The notes below the pieces were generated by a model. The model worked only from the letters and a program-made list of their open reading frames with translations. It was not told where the DNA came from and searched no databases. Shown here piece by piece: positions 55,372 through 64,000 of a stretch of 64,000 nucleotides of DNA. The stretch is taken from NCBI RefSeq assembly GCF_000189635.1, contig NW_002476420.1, positions 188,683 to 252,682 on the forward strand, given 5' to 3'. Position numbers and translations under genes: made by a program. The DNA is from Tetrahymena thermophila SB210 (Eukaryota > Ciliophora > Oligohymenophorea > Hymenostomatida > Tetrahymenidae). Position 1 is the stretch's first letter, and every line of letters starts with the position of its first letter.

Positions 55372-58300
55372 ATGAGTTCTTTAGATGAAGGTTTAAAATA
55401 AATGAGCCAATAGGAATATAGAAACGAAGAATAAAATCAGGAAGGCAATTAGGAGGATTTAAACAATCAAAATGATCACAATTTAAATAATAATGAATTA
55501 GATAGCCTGTCTTCTCCTCCATCAGACAATTATAATGAAGAAGAATTTGAGTAAGAAGATGATATTAAACCTGACATAAAAATATATTAAAATGCATCAC
55601 AAAATAACATATCGTAGACATAAAGGATAAGTTAAACTTAACTACCATAGCAGTAAGGAGGAGGGGGAAAAAGGAATTCGTCTCTTTTGCAAAAAGAACA
55701 CTATCATCAAAAAAATTAAGTATTAATTTAATTGATTTGATCATTTTAACATAGAAAAGAACGATGCTCATCTTATAAATAGGAGATCATATAAAAACTG
55801 ATGGAGAAAAAGAAAAAAGAATAAGAAGAAAAAGAAAAAAAAGAATTGAAATTAAAAAAAAGAGAAGATAAATTGCGTAAGCGCATGCTTGAAGAAGCAG
55901 CAAAGATTAGAGAGCAAAAGGAAGTAAATTTAGAATCATAAACTGAATAAAGCGATCACTCAAACGTCACAAAATCAAAAAAACTCAAATTCAAGAGTGT
56001 ATAAGATATTTACTAACTTGTAGTCATATAAGGAAAATATCAAAGAGAGTAATTAACAGATAAGTAGCAGTAAGAACTCAACGAATTTGAAAGTAGGCTG
56101 AACGAAGAAAAAACAACGATAATTAAGATGCAATAAGTTTACAGATCACGTCAAATTACTTTTTTAGAGGAGTTAAAGAAAAAATAGGAGAAAAAAAAGC
56201 AAGAAGAGGAATAACAGAAACTAAAGCAGGAGAAAATACAAACCAAATTAAGGGAATAATATGAAAATGTGAATTCTAATCTCTATGCTGAAACTGAGTT
56301 ATTCAAGTAAAAAAAGCAAGAAATTACCAAGGTCAGCACTTAGAAATAGCTTGTAAGAGCATCATCTGCAGAAGGTAAATGAATTATACATTTCAGCTAA
56401 TTTTTATTTATTTATTTGTTATTTATTTTGAATAATATATAACAATAATTTATGTTTAAGAGAATAAATAAATAAATAATTATACTGTTACAACCTTATG
56501 TTTTGATAAATTACTAATCATTTGTATTTTCTATATTGAATAGGAGATAAAGAGAAAGATGATAAGAAGGATATCGCCAAAAAAATATAGTAGAAGAATC
56601 AAGAGTATATTGAAAAGTTGAAAGAAAAAAAGAGATAAGAGATTGCTAAAGAGGAAGAGGAAAAGAAGAAAAAGGAGCAACTCAAAGAAAAAATGAAAGA
56701 TTTTGTCCTTGTCAATATCAAAAAAGACATTGAAAATGGAGTTTTTTTTGTTGATGTTCCAGAAAAAAAACCTAAAAAAGAGAAGAAAAAGAATGAATGT
56801 ATTTTTTTACTTTAACTATTCTAATAATATTAAAATTTTGGAAAATAAATTATAGCTAAAGAAGATAACATTTAAATTACTTCTCCTAAGTTAAATTCTA
56901 CCAAGTCTTTATCTTCATAAATTACAAGAAAAACAAACGATGCTAAAAAAGTAGAAAAACTCCCAAAAATTAAAGATTCAAATAAGGAGAATCATTCCAA
57001 AGAAAGAAATGAAGATAATGAAGAAGGGGATGATGGAGAATATGAATGTGACGAAGGTGATGAAGGTGCAAGCGATGGAGAAGATGAAGATGATGGAAAT
57101 GGTAGTGCCATTAAAAGAAAGCTTAGAAAATATCCCTTTATCACTGATTTAGAGTTATGGAAAAAAAAACAAAGATTGCCTGCTGACATTAAAGTAAATT
57201 TACTTTTTCATTTATCTCTCTTAAAATTTAATTTTCAATAAAAATAGGTGTTCATTGTTACTGGAGGCTATCACGACATATCAAAAGCTTTGAAAAAAAG
57301 AGGTTGGATTGCAAACCCTGATACAAAAAGTCCTTGCTACAATTTCAGATGGAGCTTACAAACTAAGGACATAGATTATGAAAATTTAAAGGATTTCTAA
57401 ATAGTTAATCACTTTTAAAAGAGTGCATGTATCACAACCAAAGTTGGGTTATGCAAAAGTCTAAGAAATCTAGTTTGGCATGAAAATGTAGATATCGATA
57501 CATTCTATCCTAGATGTTTTGATTTAAACGATACTGAAGATTTCGAAAATTTTGTCGAAGAGTTTAAATCCTCTAAGGTAAATAAATAAATAAATAAAAA
57601 AAATTATTTTTTCTTAATAATTTAAACAAACTATAACAGGCTGAGAGCATCCTAAAGAGATACATGAGAATGTACTTTGAAAAAGATCCAGATATTGAAA
57701 AAATAAAAAAGTAGGCTGTAATTGCATTTAATGTTTGTGAAAGAAAAATGAAAGAATTAGATGAAATTATAGATGATCCAGTAATAAATAGTTATATTTT
57801 TTTATAAGTGTTTGTTATAATTTTTTTTAAAGAACTCAATATAGCTGATAACTAAAAAAGAGTGGAATATACTCTCAGCTGATGAACTTACTGAAGAAAA
57901 GCTCGCTTAAAAGAAATATGAGTAATGGCTAGAAAGGATTGAAGGTAAAAATAAATAAAAACCTAAAAAGAAAAAGAAGAAATCAAAGAAGGATAAACAA
58001 TAAGGAGATACAGAGAAGAAAGAAGAGGAAGAAGGAGAGGCTGAAGATGAAGAAGAGGATGAAGAAGATGAGGAAGAAGAAGAAAAGCAAATGGATGAAT
58101 TCACTTTGAAGGTTCATCAAATCCTTAAAAGGTATAAAGTAAAGTATCCTTAAGATTGCTTGACAGGTGAAGATAATGTCTGGATTATAAAACCTGCTGG
58201 ACTTTCAAGAGGCAGAGGAATTACGTGCTACAATAATTTAGTTGAAATTCTTGATCATGTTAAGTCTAAGGAGTCATAATGGGTAATTCAGAAATATATA

Positions 58301-59199
58301 GAAAATCCCTTGATCATAAAAAAAAGAAAGGTAAATAAATAAATTGATTTTTAGAAATTAATAAAAAAATTATTTCTTAATAATATTTTTTAGTTTGATA
58401 TTAGAGTTTGGATTCTTGTCACTGATTGGAATCCATTGACTATTTGGCACTATACAGACTGTTATGTGAGATTCAGTGTTGATGATTATGATACTGAAAA
58501 CCTCCAAAATAAATTTACTCACTTAACAAATAACATGGTTTCTAAGCTTAAGTAAAGGGATGAAAAAGACGATATAACAGAGTTAGGAAGCATGTATTTC
58601 AAAGAGAATTTTATCAACTATTTAAAAGTATTAATTTTATTTATTTATTTTAGACTTTACTTTAATCTACTTTTAAGGAAAAAGAAGGATATGATGTATT
58701 TACAGATAAGATTGAGCCTTAGATTGTGAGGGCAATTATTATGTCTTTGAAGAGTGTTTAGGACAATATAGAAAATCGTAAAAATAGTATTGAAATGTAT
58801 GGGTATGATTTCATGGTTGATGATTTGTACAATACTTGGCTCATTGAAATTAACTCTTCTCCCTCTATGGAATACTCAACAGTAATAAATAAATATTTAG
58901 TTGATTCATAAATTTGAATAATTATTTTTTAATTATTTTAGCCAGTGACTGAAAGGTTAGTCAAAGCTGTTTCTGAAGATATAGTAAAGGTGGTTATAGA
59001 TTATGGAATGGAAAAGAGTAAAAAAGCAAGGAAAAATATAGAAACAGGGGCTTTTAAGAGAATATATAAAGGCAAATATGTTGAAGAAAAAACAAATGTA
59101 GTCGGTCTAAATTTAATATGTGAAGGTGTAGCATTAAAAAAAGGAAAAAAGAATTCAAACGTTGCAAAAGTTAATAATCTAAAACCTAATTTCTCATGA
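55372..59199 (+). CDS. TTLL3: Tubulin tyrosine ligase-like protein, TTLL3-type glycine ligase
   Basis: Ten exons: 55372-55652, 55755-56374, 56544-56798, 56856-57193, 57248-57577, 57640-57780, 57845-58330, 58394-58627, 58678-58881, 58942-59199, giving 1,048 residues. TTLL enzymes ligate glycine or glutamate to tubulin side chains through an ATP-grasp fold. The first 480 or so residues are Gln-rich then Lys/Glu coiled coil with acidic stretches. The TTLL core starts at [12 protein letters not shown] and [22 protein letters not shown]-grasp motifs follow: [32 protein letters not shown], the FTHLTNN segment, and YGYDFMVDD with [15 protein letters not shown] (metal-binding E-x-N). SRGRGI and the [15 protein letters not shown] segment resemble TTLL3/TTLL8 glycylases. 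A highly acidic, Lys-rich insert (exon 7, about 57960-58090) splits the core. The exon 1 donor is chosen as GTAAGG because it alone keeps frame with a good site; a GTCT site at 55680 is the alternative. Confidence 0.88.
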
Positions 59200-59269
59200 A
59201 AATAATCAGTTAATAAACTGATCATTAACTTATGAAGAATGAGAATATAAGGCATTCATTCTTTGAAAT

Positions 59270-60010
59270 TAAAGTACTGAACCCAATGCAAAAATAAAAA
59301 TAAATTTAATTAATTAAAAAGTATAATTTAAAAATATATATCCTAATAATTTTATTAATATATTATTGTGTTTGTTAAGTTTCTCCTTTCAGATTTTTTG
59401 ATAACAATCAAGATCATCTAATTAATAATTATTTTAAAAGTAAAAAGTGTAAAATTCTATTTAATTTTCTCTATAAAATTTTTATATTTCAAAAATAAAC
59501 TAATTTATTTTTCAAGATTAAAATATATAGCAAGTATTTGATATTAAAGTATCTAATCCTGGTAAAAATAAATAAAATAAATTTTACTAATTAAAATGTA
59601 TAATTTAAAATATTAATTTTATTAATATATTCTTGTGTTTGTTAAGTTTCTCATTTCAGATTTGTTCATAACAATCATGATCATCTTATTATGATTTTAA
59701 ATAGCAAAAAGTGTAAAATTCTATTTAATTTTATCTTTTAAATTTTTTTTTTTCAAAAATAAACTAATTTTTGAATATGAAAAAATAAAGCAAGTATTTG
59801 ATATTATGTATCTAATCCTAGTGAAAATAAAATAGATTTAATTAATTAAAATGTACAATTTAAAAAATATATTTTATTAATATATTATTGTGTTTGTTAA
59901 GTTTCTCATTTCAGATTTTCTGATAACAATTAAGATCATCTTATTATTATTTTAAAAAACAAAAATTATTAAATTCTATTTAATTTTATCTGTTAAATTT
60001 ATTTTTTTTT
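59270..60010. repeat. Three tandem diverged repeats of about 255-267 bp
   Basis: Each unit contains a TGTTTGTTAAGTTTCTC motif (near 59370, 59637 and 59892), then CAGATTT and a GATCATCTtATT-like string. It continues with AAATTCTATTTAATTTT and ends near a GTATTTGATATTA/TCTAATCCT segment. The third unit is truncated. The repeats lie in the convergent 3' region between the TTLL and PDS5-like genes. Confidence 0.85.
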
Positions 60011-60239
60011 AGATTGATTTACTGATTTACTAATAAAAATTTTTAATTTAAGAGAAACTTTTATTTTTAATAATTATTTTATATTTGCAAAACAAAATTT
60101 TATTAATTCGTGAAATATATTTTTAAAATTTTTAAATTATGAAATACAAATTAGTGAATCAAAGCAATTTAATTTTTTTGTTTACATTTTTGGAAACTTT
60201 TTTTATATTTTAAATTTATTACTATTTATTTGATTATTA
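60011..60239. other. Convergent intergenic remainder
   Basis: T-rich spacer between the repeat array and the stop codon of the PDS5-like gene. Nothing was recognised in it. Confidence 0.5.
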
Positions 60240-63200
60240 TCAATTTTTTGTCACCGCTTTTTTTTTGTTTTTTTAATTATTAGGTTCTTAGCTAGTAATT
60301 TTTTTCTTTTGAGGAATATCAGTTTTTTATACGGAGGACTTATTTTATTAAGGTTCTTGAATAGTTTTGGTATCATTTTATTCCTTTTAAGGTTGAGGTT
60401 TTTTTTAATTTAGTTTAGATGAGGATGAGAAAAAATTAGTTATTGTGTTTTTTTGGGTGTTATTTTTTATTGGTTTGTTTTGGTTTGAGTCTTTTTAGCT
60501 TGCTTCTTTCTTTAGAGTTGCTACTTAAGCTCCAACAACATTATTGTTATTATTTTATAATTCTTATTATTACCTGTTAAGCAGAGATGTAAATGAAACT
60601 TAATCGAAATTAGTATTTGATAACTCTTTCATTGATCCTTGAGAGTAAAACTCTTCAGGCTTTTAGATTTTAGAAAAATTCATAGATTCTGTCATATTAC
60701 GTGCTTATAAAGATACTAATTCATAATACTATTCTGGAAGGATAAAGTCTAACTTGAAAGTTTTCAATGTAGAATCTTTTTTGAAATTTGACCATTTTTA
60801 GACTATCAAATCTAATGCAATTTCGCATAATAAGACAAATTTTTCTTAATAGTTAAATTCTTTGTTGGAATTTATCTTATTATTTAAAGCTTCATTTGAT
60901 ATCTTAGCATTCGATTATTTTAGCTTGATATTTGATAGTTATTAAAAGTTAATTCCATTAAATAAACTAGATAATTACTACTTCGGCTAGGCTGCTTACT
61001 TTAGTCTAAGAATTATTGAGCTAAGCAATTCAAAGCTTTAAGGATACTAAGATTTGTTTACTAGCAATATTTCTAAGCTTTCATTCATATTTTTGATCAA
61101 ATTTTTCCACAAAGGTTTAGCTTGATTTAAATACAAAGGGTGGTTCATATACAAGTAAAACAAATAAATTATGTTATATTAAAGAGATCTAGAATAATCT
61201 TTTTCTTCATTTTATTAAAGTGAATAAAAGAAATTTTAATGTCTTTCTGAATAAGCGCGAACAATTGTGCTAGATAAAATTTAAAGAGATTCTTAAGTGT
61301 CAGAGAAATACAAACACAAGGAAATTAAATAAGGATGAGGTAATTTATTTGTGTTTTCTGCTATTTTGTGGAATAAACATCTTCTTACTATTTGATCTGA
61401 GTCACTGCATCCCAAAATGCAAAGAGATATCAGAATATCTTCAGTTATGTAAGGACTTTGTTTTTAAGAGCTGCTATTGAGTATTTAATTATTATTGCCT
61501 AAAATTGGATTTTGAAAGCTGCTATCATTTAAAAATTTTTTGGGGTTTTATTGCATGTGCATTTAAATCTCTATCAAAAAATATGCAGATATTATTTTTA
61601 AGTAATTTTCATCTGAAATTTTAGATGAAGGTGAGAATTCTTTTGGTGACAACATAGCTCTTATTAAGAGAGAGAGGAATCTATTTAATTGAACTGTATT
61701 TAAAAATCTCTCAGAATCTACTATCATAGAAACAATAGTTTTCATAATTAAATAAATCTAAATATTTTGATGGCAAACAAACGAAACATTTCCCCATGCA
61801 ATAGGTGTAGATATACTGTTTTCAAGAATATCGATCATTGACTAAAAAATCTCTTAATCACTCTTTGAGGTATTAATATCTATCATTTAATTTCTAATTT
61901 TCATTGAATAATAAATATAGCATGTGTTATAATAAACTTGTTATTTGTGTTTTGTAATATTTTCAACACTGTTTCTCACATTTACTGAAAATTTTTTACA
62001 TGAGCAAATTTTATCTAATTTCTCTAAAATTTTTATAATTCTTTTTTACTATTTAGGTATAAAGTATCCGCTAGCCATGTCTTTCTCAAGTATTTCAATC
62101 ATTTCTTCAGGATTTTTTCTAGAGGGAAATTCTTATTCAATATCAAGCAGTGAGAGCAAGTGAATGTTGTAATCAATAATTTTAATTTAGTGCTACTTAA
62201 GATTCATTTTACCTGGATACAAGCTAATTAAATTTTTCATATCCTTATAGTTATCAATAAAAAATTCAATGAACTAACTTGTAATATGCTTTAAAAGGTC
62301 TTTATCTTATTAACTTTACTTTTTGACTGTTATTAAAAAATAAAGAAGACTTTCATAGACAGTGATATTCCCTTCTTTAAATTATTTAGAAGATTCATTG
62401 AAAATAGTTTATATTGTTTTTTAGTTAAAGAAATTAAAGAAAATAATTTTGATAAATTAATCTCCCATTTTTAATTCAGGATCAATAGAAACAATTTTTT
62501 AAAATATTTGCATTATCTGTTAAAATTTAGATGATTGTTGATCATTTTCATCATGCATATCTGATGTTATAATATTATTGTACTGGCTATATAAATCTTG
62601 AATTATTTATTTGTGTTTTCTTAGTGTGCTGATAAATAATTCACTCTTAAAGTTTTTGAAGCTTTTCATGTATTTTCCAAAATATTTCAGACATTTTTAT
62701 TTGTTAAATAATTCATCATCCTCAACGTATATTATATGCTCAAAAATAGCTTAAGATTTCATTATTATTTTATAAATCCTTTCTAATCCTTTATGAATTA
62801 AAAAACTCTTTTTTTAAAAGATATCTAAATCCATGCTCCACTAATTTCCTTTTAAGTAAAAATAAAACCAATAAATTATTTATCAATAAATTTTGATAAA
62901 AATATTACCAAGCACTTTATAAATAAATTCTTCATATTTTATAGAATCAGAAAGCCTTAAATTATTATTTATAGTCTTTAAATCAAAATATTCTTCTTAG
63001 TAAAAATACTGATAAGTATTAAATACAAACCCAACCAAAGCTTAGAAAGGGTTGTATTTTGTAGTTGGCAAAGGGAATATTATAATTTAAAGTACATCTA
63101 AAATACAAAACAAATGATCTTTTTTCTACTATAAGCATTCAATAACCAAGCATTTAAGGACGAAAGTATGAAATTCGTTAGCTCTCTCAAGTTACTTCTA

Positions 63201-64000
63201 AAAAATATAGCTTAATCTGTCATCAAAAGTCTTTAAATCAATAATTTCCTCTTCACAAAATTACTTTGCAACAATAAAATAGTACATATCTCCAAGACAC
63301 TGCTTGCAATACATAATAATATCCAAATCTTAACAATCGTTACTCTTGAAAATATTCAAAAATTCTTCATAAAAAAACTAACTAAAAGTGTCACTCTTTT
63401 AAATCGATACATCCTTTAAAATTTTTTATTTAAAACAAATTTAATTAATAAAATTTATCAAAATAAATTATTTAATTTGTTTTAAATAGAAGTTAAATCT
63501 ATTCCTAATACATTTAAAAGATAAAACAATTTATGTTTTAATAAATAATTTAACAAGGTAACCTATCTTTAATATGTATTATAAATGAATTTAATGGACT
63601 TTTGAAATTCTTTTGAATTACCAATATAGATTTTTTAAAATTGGTTTAATAAAATTGTATTGCATTAATAAAATAGCTGAAATCTATCTTTTCACACACT
63701 TCTTAAATTAAATTTTAATTTAAAAATGAAAATTGATCAGAAGCCCATTCATTAGCATCAAAGTTATGTTATAAAAAAATAAATTTCTTTTTATTTGCAA
63801 TCTTTTTATTAAGTTTACTAATTTAATAAAAAATGTAAAATTTATTGAATTACATGAATCATATCAACTATTTTTCTTTTATCTTCAAAAGGAAGCAATG
63901 AAGAGCTATCTAAAAGACCCAATAAGGTGCTCTCTGCTTTTACCACGTAATTTGATACCTTGAATGTTTCTGTTTCCATTGAAAGTGGAGCTTTTTTAAG
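60240..64000 (-). CDS. PDS5: PDS5-like cohesin-associated HEAT-repeat protein (5' end beyond window)
   Basis: Four visible exons: beyond 64000 to 63854, 63786-63622, 63413-62909, 62848-60240. They join in frame to 1,141 residues ending in TGA. The gene continues past the window edge. PDS5 binds the cohesin kleisin and controls cohesin loading, release and acetylation in the nucleus. The body is all-helical. The C-terminal half follows the PDS5 layout: LLIRAMLSP then SKISDENYLKIISAYFLIEI, then ISLCILGCSDSDQIVRRCLF with HKIAENTNKLPHPYLISLCL. After that come a YNIIYLFYLYMNHPLY segment (like the PDS5 EYVVPY-IHLLAHDPDY block) and EKFVLLCEIALDLIV before the tail. The last 150 residues are disordered, Gln/Asn/Lys-rich, with KNTITNFFSS, similar to a PCNA-binding (PIP) motif. 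The assignment comes from remembered family layout and has not been searched. Confidence 0.7.

Noticed and set aside
56992..58104. Minus-strand Ser-rich open frames
   Set aside because: They are antisense shadows of the acidic GAA/GAT-rich exons of the TTLL gene.

Overview
The window looks like ciliate macronuclear DNA, most likely Tetrahymena (species is inference). It is extremely AT-rich. Every convincing reading frame runs through many TAA and TAG codons, which must be glutamine, and every one ends at TGA. Introns are short, AT-rich and GT..AG. Mean random open length is long when TGA is the only stop, so open frames without family or codon support were not called.

Layout: 1108-2664 (+) is an enlarged mitochondrial COX5B. 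4006-4641 (+) is a small acidic Ser/Asp-rich orphan. 5282-7625 (-) is a seven-exon Gln-rich coiled-coil repeat protein. About 8950-10628 (-) is a decayed leucine-rich-repeat gene. 13109-15367 (-) is a single-exon protein joining a degenerate kinase domain, one membrane helix and a Cys-rich tail. 16448-18401 (-) is a five-exon M20 dipeptidase (CNDP2 type). From about 19.6 to 36.2 kb lies an 8-kb tandem duplication. Each unit carries a multi-exon type II membrane protein with a glycosylated, coiled-coil ectodomain (19913-25601 and 28520-34237). A third, internal fragment lies at about 36.95-37.59 kb.

The stretch 37.6-46.6 kb is nearly gene-free apart from a 172-residue orphan at 42451-42969. 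Next comes a 2,540-residue NLR-like STAND protein, NACHT plus pentapeptide-like strip plus many WD40 repeats (46653-54600, -). It is head to head with a ten-exon TTLL3-type glycine ligase (55372-59199, +). A short triplicated repeat follows. The window ends inside a PDS5-like cohesin regulator (60240 to beyond 64000, -).

The genes do not form one pathway. Housekeeping genes (COX5B, dipeptidase, PDS5, tubulin glycylase) are mixed with lineage-specific surface and signalling-type proteins. The best candidates for undescribed biology are the NACHT-WD40 receptor, the pseudokinase/Cys-rich membrane protein and the duplicated ectodomain proteins. No tRNA, rRNA, CRISPR array, transposase or telomere was recognised. 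Exon borders were assigned by eye from GT/AG sites and reading-frame continuity.
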